Below are positions 17,405 through 27,800 of a stretch of 64,000 nt of DNA, piece by piece; within the stretch, counting starts at the first letter, position 1, and every line of letters starts with the position of its first letter. The notes under the pieces were generated by a model. That model had not been told where the DNA came from. It saw only the letters and a program-made list of their open reading frames with translations, and searched no databases. A program made the position numbers and the translations under genes. Source of the DNA: Enterocloster bolteae (lineage in GTDB: Bacteria > Bacillota > Clostridia > Lachnospirales > Lachnospiraceae); contig NZ_CP022464.2 in assembly GCF_002234575.2 (NCBI RefSeq), positions 2,542,001 to 2,606,000 of the forward strand, read 5' to 3'.

Positions 17405-18205
17405 ATGGAAAATGAAAACGGAAACAGATACGGTACCGGGGAAGGCCAGGGGACGGATTATCATACAGGTAACAGGGAACCAGTGATTGTGGCGGAACAG
17501 CCGGCCAGAGAGGTGACAGAGGAGGACTCCGGACAGACATCTGCCGGACAGGACGGTTCCGATGGATGGAGCAGTCCTGTGGACGCACCCTTACAGGAGG
17601 ACAGGTGGAGCGAAACCGGGGATAAACCCTATCTGGGAAGTCCCTGGGAACCAACCCCATCCGGGGCATCGTATGACGCAGGAAAGGAAAATGGCGTCAG
17701 CGGAAATGACAGCCAGCCGGTATATAAGCCAGCTCCGGCTTCTTATGGTCAGGGCCAGCCGGGGGCAAATCAGGGTCAGCCCGGAATAAATCAGGGTCAG
17801 CCGGGGACCGGCCAGGGCGGCGATTTCAGCCAAAATGACAGCCGCCGGGAAAGAGGAGGCAGTCAGCCGGGCGGAAACGGCCAATGTCAGCCCCAATACC
17901 AGACCCAGTATCAGACCCAATACCAGTCTTACCAGCCTGCGTATCAGGAAAAGAACAATATGGCTACGGCTTCTCTGGTTATGGGAATTCTTTCCCTGTG
18001 CAGTATCTGCTGCTGCATGCTGTTCGGTGTCGTGTTCGGCGTGCTGGGCATCATATTTGCCATTATGTCAAAAAGAGGAGACAGAATGGACAGCCAGGCA
18101 AAGGCCGGACTGATACTCTCTATTATCGGTGTTGCTGTCACTGTGCTTATTATCATCTTTTTTGTTGTGATTGAGGTGTTGGCTGTCATACCGGAACTGA
18201 ACTGA
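17405..18205 (+). CDS. DUF4190-like membrane protein with Gly/Gln-rich leader
   Basis: 266 residues. The first 180 are hydrophilic and of low complexity, with repeats of GQPG(A/I)NQ at about 118-140 and QYQT at about 160-175. The C-terminal 80 residues hold two hydrophobic segments (about 186-214 and 234-262) separated by a short basic loop (MSKRGDRMDSQAKAG), as in DUF4190 proteins. A cytoplasmic low-complexity arm on a two-helix membrane anchor is likely; the function is unknown. The ATG has GAGAGGAGAT upstream. Confidence 0.75.
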   Translation: MENENGNRYGTGEGQGTDYHTGNREPVIVAEQPAREVTEEDSGQTSAGQDGSDGWSSPVDAPLQEDRWSETGDKPYLGSPWEPTPSGASYDAGKENGVSGNDSQPVYKPAPASYGQGQPGANQGQPGINQGQPGTGQGGDFSQNDSRRERGGSQPGGNGQCQPQYQTQYQTQYQSYQPAYQEKNNMATASLVMGILSLCSICCCMLFGVVFGVLGIIFAIMSKRGDRMDSQAKAGLILSIIGVAVTVLIIIFFVVIEVLAVIPELN

Positions 18206-18358
18206 AACAGCGGCTATCAGTAACATCTGCCGGGTACCGCCCTGCAGAATGGCTGCTATCCGCGTAACCGCGGACAGCCGGTATTTTCAAAAATCAGGTT
18301 TTAATCGGACAGTATCCGGCATATAGTAAGTAGCAAGAGAGGCCGGGAGGCTGTGGAC

Positions 18359-18619
18359 GTGAGGATTTACGACCTGAAACAAAAAGAAGTGATTAATGTA
18401 AAGACCTGCAAGCGCCTTGGATTTGTGGGAGATGTGGATTTCGACATGGAAACGGGCTGTCTGCTGGCCCTGATTGTGCCTGGGCCGGGCTGTATATGCG
18501 GTTTTTTGGGCCGGGAGAAGGAATATGTGATACCATTCTGCGATATCTGCCAGGTGGGAAATGATATCATATTGGTGGACATTAAAGAAAAAGATGTGAC
18601 GGAAAGCATTAAATGCTGA
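18359..18619 (+). CDS. YlmC/YmxH-family sporulation protein
   Basis: Small PRC-barrel protein of 86 residues, found widely in spore formers. MRIYDLKQKEVINV, CKRLGFVGDVDFD and the ending of hydrophobic strands are family features. I choose the GTG at 18359, eight bases after GGGAGG; the GTG at 18353 would be only two bases from that site. It is monocistronic, with a terminator downstream. Confidence 0.88.
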   Translation: MRIYDLKQKEVINVKTCKRLGFVGDVDFDMETGCLLALIVPGPGCICGFLGREKEYVIPFCDICQVGNDIILVDIKEKDVTESIKC

Positions 18620-18652
18620 ATGGAAACATACAGCGGCCGAAAGGAAACATGC

Positions 18653-18684
18653 AGCGCGGATTCCAGGGGGATTCGCGCTTTTTT
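18653..18684 (+). terminator. Terminator after the ylmC-like gene
   Basis: AGCGCGGAT (18653-18661) pairs with ATTCGCGCT (18671-18679) with one G-U pair, followed by a run of T to 18684. Confidence 0.8.
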
Positions 18685-18852
18685 CAGCCCCTCAGGGCAG
18701 AGGAGTGGCCGCCAGGGCTTCCCCTGCCGGCCGGTTTGTGAGAAAAAGTTGTATGAAAAGCATTTGCTTTTTACAAATCTAACTATACAAACGAATTGTG
18801 AAGGTTTTATGGTGGAAATGTGAAAAATCTGTGAAGGGGTACCATAAAATAG

Positions 18853-19611
18853 TCACAGGTTTTGGTGGATGGCTGTCAGGAACTCCTTCAGCTTCCCCAC
18901 TTCAATCTGGCCCGGTGCAGAGGCTTCCTTTACAGAGCCAAAGGTCAGGCAGGAGCCGAACACCTCCCCTGACAGACGGCTTATGAGCCCGGTGCCTTTC
19001 ATGGACATGGTGATGAGCGGACAGGACAGGGACTGGCTGGCCTTGTGGGTGGCGGACAGGAGGGTCAGCACATCGCCGGCTGACTGGGGCATCACCGCAA
19101 TCTTGGCTATGTCTGCCCCCAGGTCCTCCATATGATGCAGGCGGCGGAGAATCTCCTCCTCTTTGGGGGTGGCTGCGAAATCATGGTTGGACAGTATGAC
19201 GCTTACCTGGTGTCTGTGGGCCAGGTCTATTGTCTCACGTATCATATCGTCCCCCGAGAAAAGCTCCAAATCCACCAGATGTACATGGCCGGAGCAGATG
19301 GCGTGTTCTGCCAGGGAGCGGTACGCCGGCAGGGGAGCGGACAGATGACCGCCCTCCCGTTGGGTACGGAAGGTAAAGAGCAGGGGAATGTCTTTCAGGG
19401 CAGACTCCAGGCCGGGAAGGACCTGGTCCAGGGTGTCTGGCTCCAGTATGGAATCAAACCAGTCCGCTCTCCATTCAGCTATATCCACTGGCTGCTCCGT
19501 GAAGGAGGCAGCCTGGTGAATCAGGGATTCATAATCCTTTTCCACCAGCGGGGCGCATATTTTCGGCATTCCCCGCCCAAGTATTGTTTGTTTTATGATG
19601 ACATTTTTCAT
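18853..19611 (-). CDS. aroD: 3-Dehydroquinate dehydratase, type I
   Basis: Third step of the shikimate pathway, by the class I Schiff-base mechanism. It has 252 residues from the ATG at 19611, the length of E. coli AroD; that start has GGAAAGGTG upstream, whereas an ATG 16 codons earlier has none. Family segments are EWRADWFD near residue 47, FTFRT, SNHDFAATP with the catalytic His, and DIAKIAVMP with the Schiff-base Lys. It is transcribed away from the aroE-aroK fusion found 1.2 kb further on. Confidence 0.93.
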   Translation of the reverse strand: MKNVIIKQTILGRGMPKICAPLVEKDYESLIHQAASFTEQPVDIAEWRADWFDSILEPDTLDQVLPGLESALKDIPLLFTFRTQREGGHLSAPLPAYRSLAEHAICSGHVHLVDLELFSGDDMIRETIDLAHRHQVSVILSNHDFAATPKEEEILRRLHHMEDLGADIAKIAVMPQSAGDVLTLLSATHKASQSLSCPLITMSMKGTGLISRLSGEVFGSCLTFGSVKEASAPGQIEVGKLKEFLTAIHQNL

Positions 19612-19793
19612 GATAAGGAGCACCTTTCCTGTAATCTTTTTGGATTTGTCTGGATTCATTATAAAGCGGGGAGGGGATTTCGTCCATACTGTAATGAAAA
19701 AAGAACAAAGTCCTTGCTATCCATACTTTCTTCGGTTAAAATATATGAAGCGTTTAAGGCGATACGTGAAAAAAGAAAGGATGGGTAACCCAG

Positions 19794-20246
19794 ATGAAAT
19801 GCCCCTATTGTAATGAAGCAGACACCAAGGTCATAGATTCCCGCCCGGCAGATGACAACAGCTCCATACGCAGGCGCCGCCAGTGCGAGCGCTGCGGTAA
19901 GCGCTTTACCACCTACGAGAAGCTGGAAACCATGCCGTTAATGGTAATAAAGAAGGATAATTCCCGGGAGACATATGACCGTTCCAAGATTGAAGCAGGA
20001 ATCATTCACTCCTGCCATAAACGGCCGGTATCACCCCAGCAGATTAATTCCATGATTGATGAGATTGAAAACCAGATTTTTAACATGGAGGAAAAGGAAG
20101 TGCCCACCTCCGCCATCGGAGAGCTGGTGATGGGAAAGCTTAAGGACCTGGACGAGGTGGCGTATGTGCGTTTCGCTTCTGTTTACCGGGAATTTAAGGA
20201 TATGAATACGTTTATAGACGAGATTGGAAAATTACTGAAAAAATAG
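19794..20246 (+). CDS. nrdR: Ribonucleotide reductase repressor
   Basis: 150-residue regulator of ribonucleotide reductase genes. The N-terminal zinc ribbon is CPYCN with a second pair CERCGKRF, followed by TTYEKLE. The rest is an ATP-cone domain (about 50-140). Length and motif order match NrdR throughout the Firmicutes. Confidence 0.96.
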   Translation: MKCPYCNEADTKVIDSRPADDNSSIRRRRQCERCGKRFTTYEKLETMPLMVIKKDNSRETYDRSKIEAGIIHSCHKRPVSPQQINSMIDEIENQIFNMEEKEVPTSAIGELVMGKLKDLDEVAYVRFASVYREFKDMNTFIDEIGKLLKK

Positions 20247-20282
20247 AATTGCTAAAATAGATTGGAAGGAATACTTATAAAC

Positions 20283-20801
20283 ATGCTGGAAATGTTTTAT
20301 CCCCGCCGTTACGAGGTTTCAACTTATGTGATACCTTTTGACTATTATCATGCACAGGGAATGCAGGGCGTGATTTTTGACATTGATAATACCCTGGTGC
20401 CCCATGACGCGCCGGCAGACGGACAGGCAGTGGAACTCTTTGAGCGGCTTCGCGCCATGGGAATGAAGACATGCCTTTTATCCAACAATAAGGAACCCAG
20501 GGTAAAGCCCTTTGCGGATTTTGTGGGTTCCTGCTATATCCATAAGGCAGGCAAGCCGGGAGTCAAAGGATATGAGAAGGCCATGGAGCTTATGGGGACT
20601 GACAGGGAACATACTCTCTTTGTGGGGGACCAGCTGTTTACAGATGTGTACGGTGCCAACAGGGCCGGCCTCTACAGTATCCTGGTAAGGCCCATGAATC
20701 CCAGGGAGGAAATACAGATTGTGATGAAGCGTTACCTGGAAAAGCCGGTGCTGTATTTTTATAAAAAACACGCCAGAGATATAAACCAATACAGGGAGTA
20801 A
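20283..20801 (+). CDS. YqeG-family HAD phosphatase
   Basis: 172-residue HAD-superfamily phosphatase. The nucleophile motif is FDIDNTLVPHD near residue 38, LLSNNK is motif II, and FVGDQLFTDVYGANRAG is motif IV. YqeG proteins are often encoded directly before aroE or a YqeH-type GTPase; here the next gene, 9 bp on, is the aroE-aroK fusion. The ATG at 20283 gives the family N-terminus; AAGGA lies 12 bases upstream. Confidence 0.88.
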   Translation: MLEMFYPRRYEVSTYVIPFDYYHAQGMQGVIFDIDNTLVPHDAPADGQAVELFERLRAMGMKTCLLSNNKEPRVKPFADFVGSCYIHKAGKPGVKGYEKAMELMGTDREHTLFVGDQLFTDVYGANRAGLYSILVRPMNPREEIQIVMKRYLEKPVLYFYKKHARDINQYRE

Positions 20802-20810
20802 AGTGAGACA

Positions 20811-22220
20811 ATGGACGGAAAGACAAGAGTATGCGGGCTGATTGCAAATCCGGTGGAACATTCCATGTCACCCATGATGCATAATTTCTTTGCGCAGAGA
20901 ACAGGGGTGAATTTAGCCTACGTTCCTTTTAAGGTGGAGGAGGACCGGGTGGGGGACGCAGTAAAAGGGGCTTATGCCCTGAATATACTGGGGATGAACG
21001 TAACGGTTCCCCATAAACAGCGGGTAATGGAATTTCTGTCTGAACTGGATGAGGATGCCAGGGCCATCGGGGCGGTCAATACACTGGTCAGGACAGAAGC
21101 GGGGTATAAGGGCTATAATACGGACGGCGCAGGCCTTAAGCGGGCTTTTGCGGAAGCCGGTATCCGGACAGAAGGAGAACACTGTTTACTCATTGGGGCC
21201 GGAGGCGCGGCCAAGGCAGCAGCCTATGTGCTGGCAAAGGGCGGGGCTGCAAAAATCCACATCCTCAACCGGAATGAAGCCAGGGCCAGGGAGCTGGCCG
21301 GCTATATCAACATACTGACCGGCAGAGGTCTGGCGGAGGCCCTGCCCCTGGAGGGATACAGGAATCTTCCTGCCAGAAAGGGCGGTTATCTGGCTGTACA
21401 GTCCACCAGCGTGGGCATGCATCCCCATGTGGAGGATGTTATTATTGATAATCCCCGGTTTTATGAGATGATTCATACGGGTGTGGACATTGTCTATACT
21501 CCCGCCAGGACCAGGTTTATGAAAATGGTGCAGGAAGCAGGGGGAAGGGCGGTGAACGGCCTGGACATGCTTTTATATCAGGGTGTGATTGCCTATGAAC
21601 TTTGGAATCCACAGGTCAGGGTGGACAGTGGGACCATAGAGCTGGCAAAGCAGATGATTGAAAATTACCTGCAAAAGAAACAGGCAGGGGAGGGCAGGGG
21701 AGATAACCTGATTCTCATTGGCTTCATGGGTGCTGGAAAGTCCCGTGTGGGAGAGCATTTCGCAGCACGCTACCAGATGCCCATAATTGATACGGACAAG
21801 GAGATTGAAGCGGCCGCCGGTATGGCCATATCCGACATATTTGCCACCCAGGGAGAGGAAGCCTTCCGGCGCCTGGAGACAGGCGTACTGGAGAAGCTGC
21901 TGGAGCAGGGAGGCAGATCAGTGATTTCCGTGGGCGGCGGACTGCCTCTCAGGGAGGAAAACAGGGCGCTTCTCAAACAGCTGGGAACCGTGGTATATCT
22001 GGATGTCCTGCCGGAAACCGTCATGGAACGAATCGGATCCGATGTGTCGGACCGCCCCATGCTTCACGGCGGTGATGTGATGGGACGTATCGTCAGCCTT
22101 CTGGAGTCGAGAAAACCCCATTACCTGGAAGCTTCTCATATCATTGTGGATGTGAACGGACGGGACGTGGATGATATCGTGGAAGAGATTTACCGCAGGG
22201 CAGCGGATAAAACTTGCTAA
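20811..22220 (+). CDS. aroE-aroK: Fused shikimate dehydrogenase-shikimate kinase
   Basis: One 469-residue protein joins two consecutive enzymes of aromatic amino acid synthesis. Residues 1 to about 285 are AroE: HSMSPMMHN binds shikimate, NVTVPHK has catalytic Lys69, GYNTDGAGL has Asp105, and GAGGAAKAA binds NADP. Residues about 297-469 are AroK: P-loop GFMGAGKS at 304-311, DTDKEIE, the substrate-binding RRLE and VGGGLPL. A short linker (QKKQAGEGRGDN) joins them without a stop or frameshift. Both active sites look intact. Confidence 0.93.
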   Translation: MDGKTRVCGLIANPVEHSMSPMMHNFFAQRTGVNLAYVPFKVEEDRVGDAVKGAYALNILGMNVTVPHKQRVMEFLSELDEDARAIGAVNTLVRTEAGYKGYNTDGAGLKRAFAEAGIRTEGEHCLLIGAGGAAKAAAYVLAKGGAAKIHILNRNEARARELAGYINILTGRGLAEALPLEGYRNLPARKGGYLAVQSTSVGMHPHVEDVIIDNPRFYEMIHTGVDIVYTPARTRFMKMVQEAGGRAVNGLDMLLYQGVIAYELWNPQVRVDSGTIELAKQMIENYLQKKQAGEGRGDNLILIGFMGAGKSRVGEHFAARYQMPIIDTDKEIEAAAGMAISDIFATQGEEAFRRLETGVLEKLLEQGGRSVISVGGGLPLREENRALLKQLGTVVYLDVLPETVMERIGSDVSDRPMLHGGDVMGRIVSLLESRKPHYLEASHIIVDVNGRDVDDIVEEIYRRAADKTC

Positions 22221-22255
22221 AAAGGGAGAAATTTATACTGCCGTTAAAAAAGAAC

Positions 22256-22284
22256 TTGAAAATGCTCCCTACATAGTATAGAAT
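22256..22284 (+). promoter_or_regulatory. efp promoter
   Basis: TTGAAA at 22256-22261 and TAGAAT at 22279-22284 with 17-bp spacing, about 70 bp before the efp start. Confidence 0.6.
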
Positions 22285-22352
22285 ATAAAAGATTAATGAC
22301 TTATGGGGCGCTTAGGCAAGCGTCATGAACGAACTCAAGGAGGAATATCTTT

Positions 22353-22910
22353 ATGATATCAGCAGGTGATTTTAGGAATGGCATTACACTGGAGATTGAC
22401 GGACAGGTTGTCCAGATTATGGAATTCCAGCATGTTAAGCCAGGCAAGGGCGCAGCTTTCGTGCGTACAAAATTAAAAAATGTAATCAACGGCGGCGTGG
22501 TAGAGCGCACTTTCCGTCCTACAGAGAAGTTCCCTCAGGCCAGGATTGACAGAGTGGACATGCAGTATCTGTATGCTGACGGCGAATTATATAACTTTAT
22601 GAACCAGGAGACCTATGATCAGGTAGCCCTGAACCAGGACATCATCGGCGATGCCCTGAAGTTTGTGAAGGAGAACGAAGTATGTAAGGTCTGCTCTTAC
22701 AATGGCAATGTATTCTCCGTAGAGCCTCCGCTGTTTGTTGAGCTGGAGATTACAGAGACAGAGCCAGGTTTCAAGGGTGATACCGCAACCGGTGCCAACA
22801 AGCCGGCAACCGTAGAGACAGGTGCAACCGTATACGTACCGTTATTTGTTGAAATCGGCGATAAGATTAAGATTGACACCAGAACCGGCGAATATCTGTC
22901 ACGTGTATAA
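22353..22910 (+). CDS. efp: Elongation factor P
   Basis: 185-residue translation factor that relieves stalling at polyproline. It is full length and has the three-domain EF-P layout. The loop HVKPGKGAAFVRTK has Lys in the position that is modified in other species. GDKIKIDTRTGEYLSRV is the family C-terminus. The ribosome site is AAGGAGGAATATCTTT. Confidence 0.96.
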   Translation: MISAGDFRNGITLEIDGQVVQIMEFQHVKPGKGAAFVRTKLKNVINGGVVERTFRPTEKFPQARIDRVDMQYLYADGELYNFMNQETYDQVALNQDIIGDALKFVKENEVCKVCSYNGNVFSVEPPLFVELEITETEPGFKGDTATGANKPATVETGATVYVPLFVEIGDKIKIDTRTGEYLSRV

Positions 22911-22951
22911 TACAACTGTCAGATACGCCCTGGGAGGCGGTTTGTAAGAAT

Positions 22952-22979
22952 TGCTCCGGTATTTGCCGGGGCAGTTTTT
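22952..22979 (+). terminator. Terminator after efp
   Basis: TGCTCCGG (22952-22959) pairs with CCGGGGCA (22966-22973) with one G-U pair, followed by five T. Confidence 0.8.
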
Positions 22980-23032
22980 AACTTTCCGGGAAAAGGAAAG
23001 ACCTATTGTCACAGTAAAGGAGAGTATACATT

Positions 23033-24820
23033 GTGAATAAGATTCTGGATATGATGGAGCGGGAATTAAAGCAGGCATTTACAGCCAGCGGATATGAGGA
23101 TTCATTCGCAAAGGTGGTTTTGTCAAACCGTCCCGACCTGTGTGAGTACCAGTGCAACGGTGCCATGGCAGCGGCTAAGGTATATAAGAAGAAGCCCATT
23201 GATATAGCGAACCAGGTGGTGGAACATCTGGTCTCAGGCGGCTCCCACCCTGTTTTTTCCGAGGCGGAGGCTGTAATGCCGGGATTCATCAACCTGAAGC
23301 TGTCAGAGGCGTTCTTGGCAGAGTATACGGGTTTTATGGCTCAGTCAGATAAGCTGGGGCTGGAAGCACCTGAGAAGCCGGAGACTGTTATTGTGGATTA
23401 CGGCGGGGCCAATGTGGCAAAGCCTCTCCATGTGGGCCATCTGCGGGCAGCTATTATCGGGGAGAGCATAAAGCGTATGGGCCGTTTCCTGGGCCACCAT
23501 ATGATTGGTGATGTGCACCTGGGGGACTGGGGACTGCAGATGGGCCTTATCATTGAGGAACTCAGGGACAGGAAGCCGGAGCTGGTGTATTTTGACGAAT
23601 CCTTTGAGGGACCATTTCCACAGGAGGCGCCCTTTACCATCAGCGAACTGGAGGAGATATATCCTGCGGCCAGCGCCAAGTCCAAGGCAGATGAGGTGTT
23701 TAAGGAGAGGGCTCATCAGGCGACCCTGAAGCTCCAGAGAGGATATGCCCCATACCGGGCAATCTGGCAGCATATCATGGCTGTCTCTGTGGCTGATCTT
23801 AAGAAGAATTATGCAAATCTGAACGTGGAATTCGATTTGTGGAAGGGCGAAAGCGACGCGGAACCCTACATCGGGGACATGATTCAGATGCTGGTGGATA
23901 AGGGGCTGGCCCATGAGAGCCAGGGCGCTCTGGTGGTGGATGTGGCTCAGGATACGGACACCAAAGAGATTCCGCCCTGCCTGGTCCGTAAGTCAGACGG
24001 AGCTTCTCTTTATGCCACATCCGATTTGGCAACCATTGTGGAACGGGAACAGGATTTTAAGCCGGACCGCTATATTTACGTGGTGGATAAACGCCAGGGA
24101 ATGCACTTTGAGCAGGTATTCAGGGTGGCTAAGAAGGCAGGTATTGTGAAGGAAGATACCCCCATGATTTTCCTGGGCTTCGGCACCATGAACGGAAAGG
24201 ACGGAAAGCCATTTAAGACACGTGAGGGCGGAGTCATGCGTCTGGAAAAGCTGATTGAGGAGATCAATGAGGCGGTATACCAGAGAATTATGGAGAACAG
24301 GACCGTATCAGAGGATGAGGCCAGGAGTACGGCAGCTGTGGTAGGTCTGGCTGCCCTGAAGTACGGTGATCTGTCCAACCAGGCTGCCAAGGATTATGTC
24401 TTTGATATTGAACGTTTTACCTCCTTTGAGGGTAATACAGGTCCATATATCCTCTATACCATTGTGAGAATCAAGTCCATTATCGCCAAATACAGGGAGA
24501 ATGGAGGCCAGGTAAGCCAGGATGCCGTTGAAAAGAAGATTCTTGCCTGCGCCGGAAGTTCGGAGAAGGCCCTGATGCTTATGCTGGCCAGATATAATGA
24601 GGTTCTGGAAAACAGCTTTGCGGAGACAGCGCCTCATAAGATATGCCAGTATATTTATGAGCTGGCCAATGCTTTTAACAGCTTTTATCACGACACCAAG
24701 ATTCTGGCAGAGGAGGATGAGGCCAGGAAAGAGAGCTATATCGGGCTGATTTCCCTTACCAGACGGGTGCTGGAGGCCTGCATCGGACTGTTGGGAATCG
24801 AGGCTCCGGAGCGCATGTAA
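23033..24820 (+). CDS. argS: Arginyl-tRNA synthetase
   Basis: Charges tRNA-Arg with arginine. 595 residues with the N-terminal additional domain (about 1-110), the class I HIGH box seen as HVGHLRAAIIGE near residue 131, and the C-terminal DALR anticodon domain (about 470-595). GTG start at 23033 after AAAGGAGAG. Confidence 0.95.
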   Translation: MNKILDMMERELKQAFTASGYEDSFAKVVLSNRPDLCEYQCNGAMAAAKVYKKKPIDIANQVVEHLVSGGSHPVFSEAEAVMPGFINLKLSEAFLAEYTGFMAQSDKLGLEAPEKPETVIVDYGGANVAKPLHVGHLRAAIIGESIKRMGRFLGHHMIGDVHLGDWGLQMGLIIEELRDRKPELVYFDESFEGPFPQEAPFTISELEEIYPAASAKSKADEVFKERAHQATLKLQRGYAPYRAIWQHIMAVSVADLKKNYANLNVEFDLWKGESDAEPYIGDMIQMLVDKGLAHESQGALVVDVAQDTDTKEIPPCLVRKSDGASLYATSDLATIVEREQDFKPDRYIYVVDKRQGMHFEQVFRVAKKAGIVKEDTPMIFLGFGTMNGKDGKPFKTREGGVMRLEKLIEEINEAVYQRIMENRTVSEDEARSTAAVVGLAALKYGDLSNQAAKDYVFDIERFTSFEGNTGPYILYTIVRIKSIIAKYRENGGQVSQDAVEKKILACAGSSEKALMLMLARYNEVLENSFAETAPHKICQYIYELANAFNSFYHDTKILAEEDEARKESYIGLISLTRRVLEACIGLLGIEAPERM

Positions 24821-24828
24821 CCGCGGGG

Positions 24829-27800
24829 ATGTCCTGGGATGCTGATAGGTCCTGCCTTGGGGCAGGGGTATCAGGAATCCCGCTGAAAGGATGCATGAAG
24901 CAGATGAAGATTGTCAGGATGAACACCAGCAGCTTCTGGAAGGGGGAGGCTGGTGTGAAAGGCCTGGTTGAAGACCAGGGGGAAACATTTGAGGTAAACA
25001 TATATCTGGGAAGCGGAAGAGTAAGGGATTACTCCTGTTCCTGCAGCAAAGGGAATTCTTACAGGGGAATGTGCGCCCATGGGGAGGCCCTTTTTGCGTA
25101 TTATAATCAGCAGAGGGAGGAAGCGTCCAAACCAACGGTTCATACATCCTCCCAGGTTCACACCATGATTCGGGAATACACCAACCGGGAGGTGGCCCTG
25201 ATTCTGGCAGAGGAGGTGGACGCTCAGGTAAGGCTGGAGCCGGTGCTGATTCTGGACGGTAAGGACACGCGTCTGGAGTTTGAGGTGGGAATTACCCGTT
25301 TTTATGCTGTGCGCGATTTGAGGGCCTTTAAGGAGGCCGTTGAAAATGGTGCCCATGTGGCCTATGGAAAGGACCTGTCCTTTCATCACCACAAATCGGC
25401 TTTTACAGACAGCAGCAGGGAATTGCTGGCCCTGCTTATGGGAGGGGTTCAAAACCAGAAAGCGGTCCGCAGCCTGACCCTTAACCGTATGAACCGGGAT
25501 CAGTTTTTTGAAATAATGTCTGGCCGGACCGCAAAGGTCCAGCTTCCCGGCGGGAACCGGGTCATGATGGATATGGAGGATTCTGATCCTGTGGTCTCGC
25601 TTAAAGTGGAGAAGACGGGAAGGGACGGCCTGAAAGCCAGCCTTATGGGAGTGGCGCCAATGAAAGGAAGCGAAGGGCCAAGGCAGGTGGCGGGGTGCTT
25701 TCGCGGGGAGCGGTTTCTGTATGTGGTGTCCGGCCAGAGGCTTTACCGGTGCAGCGAGTCATGTACCCAGGTCATGGGGCTGTTCATGGAGCAGATGTGC
25801 ATGGAGCGGGATGAAAGCGTGATGGTGGGGCAGAGAGATATTCCGCTGTTCTATGAGCGTGTTATCAAGCATATTCTTCCGTATTGCCGTCTTATGCTGG
25901 AGGATGTGGATTTTAAGGATTATGAGCCGGAGCCGTTAAAGGTATCCTTCCGGTTCGACACAGGGGAGGATGGGGCTCTGGTGATGGAACCAACCCTTGC
26001 CTACGGCGGCTATGAATTCCATCCCCTGGAGGACGAGAATCTTCCCAGGACAATATGCCGCGATGTGCCGGGGGAGTTTAGGGTAAGCCAGCTGATCCAT
26101 AAATATTTCAAGTACAAGGACCCGGAGGGAATACGGCTGGTCATAAGGAATGACGAGGATGAGATTTACCGTCTTATGACAGAGGGAATGGACGAATTCC
26201 GTTCCATGGGAGATGTATATGTGTCTGAGAACCTGCGTCAGTGGAAGGTTCTGGCGCCTCCCAGGGTTACTGTGGGTGCTTCTGCTGCCGGCGGCTGGCT
26301 GGAACTGGATGTGGATATGGGTGACATGAATAGCCAGGAACTGAACCGGATACTGGCGGCCTACAGCCAGAAAAAGAAGTACTACAGGCTGAAAAACGGA
26401 CAATTTCTGGGACTGGATGAAGGCGGTCTCACGGTCATCAGCCGTATGGCATCGGAATTGGGAGTGACCAGAAAGGAGCTTCAGAGCGGCAAGGTCCGTC
26501 TGCCGGCTTACCGTGCCTTCTATCTGGATTATCTGCTTAAGGAGAGTACCGGCGTAACCTATTACAGGGACCAGATGCTAAAGGCCATGGTAAGGTCGGT
26601 CAAGTCTGTGGAGGACAGTGATTTTACTGCGCCGGAAAGACTCAGGGGCGTTCTGCGGGAGTATCAGCGAATCGGGTATGTCTGGCTGCGGACCCTGGAC
26701 AGTTACGGATTCGGGGGTATCCTGGCCGATGACATGGGATTGGGGAAAACCATACAGATTATTGCCCTGTTGGAGGACGCCTATGGCTCAGGCGAACAGT
26801 CTCCGTCCCTGATTATATGCCCGGCTTCCCTGGTCTACAACTGGGAGCATGAGATCCGGCGTTTTGCGCCGGACCTTAAGGTGTTATCCGTGGTGGGAAG
26901 CAGTTCGGAGCGGGAGGTCCTTTTAAATGAGGTGGGAAGAAATCCGCAGGACTATCAGGTTATTGTGACATCCTACGATTTGCTGAGAAGAGATGTAGGC
27001 TTATATGAAGCCATCCACTTCCGGTATCAGGTCATAGACGAGGCGCAGTATATCAAAAACGCATCCACACAGAGCGCAAGGGCAGTGAAGTCTCTGGATG
27101 TGCAGACCAGGTTTGCCCTCACAGGGACGCCTGTTGAAAACCGGCTGGGGGAGCTGTGGAGCATTTTCGATTATCTCATGCCGGGCTTTCTCTTTGGAAG
27201 CCAGTTCTTTAAGAGGGAATATGAAATCCCTATCGTAAGAGAGGGTGACGGGGCTGCCCTCAAACGGCTGAAGCGGCTCATAGGTCCCTTTGTGCTGAGG
27301 CGGGTAAAAAAGGATGTATTAAAGGAGCTTCCGGATAAGATGGAGGAGGTGGTATATTCCAACTTTGAAACGGAGCAGAAAAAATTATATGCGGCCAATG
27401 CGGCCAAGTTTAAGGAGAAGCTCAGCACAGGCGGTTTTGGCCAGGCTGGGGAAGGAAAGCTCCAGATTTTAGCGGAGCTCATGCGCCTGAGGCAGATTTG
27501 CTGCGACCCGCGGTTATGTTACGACAATTACAGGGGCAGCTCCGCCAAGCTGGAGACCTGTATGGACCTGGTGCGAAGGGGCGTGGCGGGAGGACATAAG
27601 ATATTATTGTTTTCCCAGTTTACCTCCATGCTGGATATTATTCATACAAGGTTCGAGAAGGAGGGAATCATGAGCCACATGCTGACAGGGGCCACCTCCA
27701 AGGAAGAACGAATCCGGCTGGTGGGAGATTTTGGAAAGGATGAGGTGCCTGTATTCCTGATTAGCCTGAAAGCAGGGGGAACCGGCCTCAACCTGACTGC

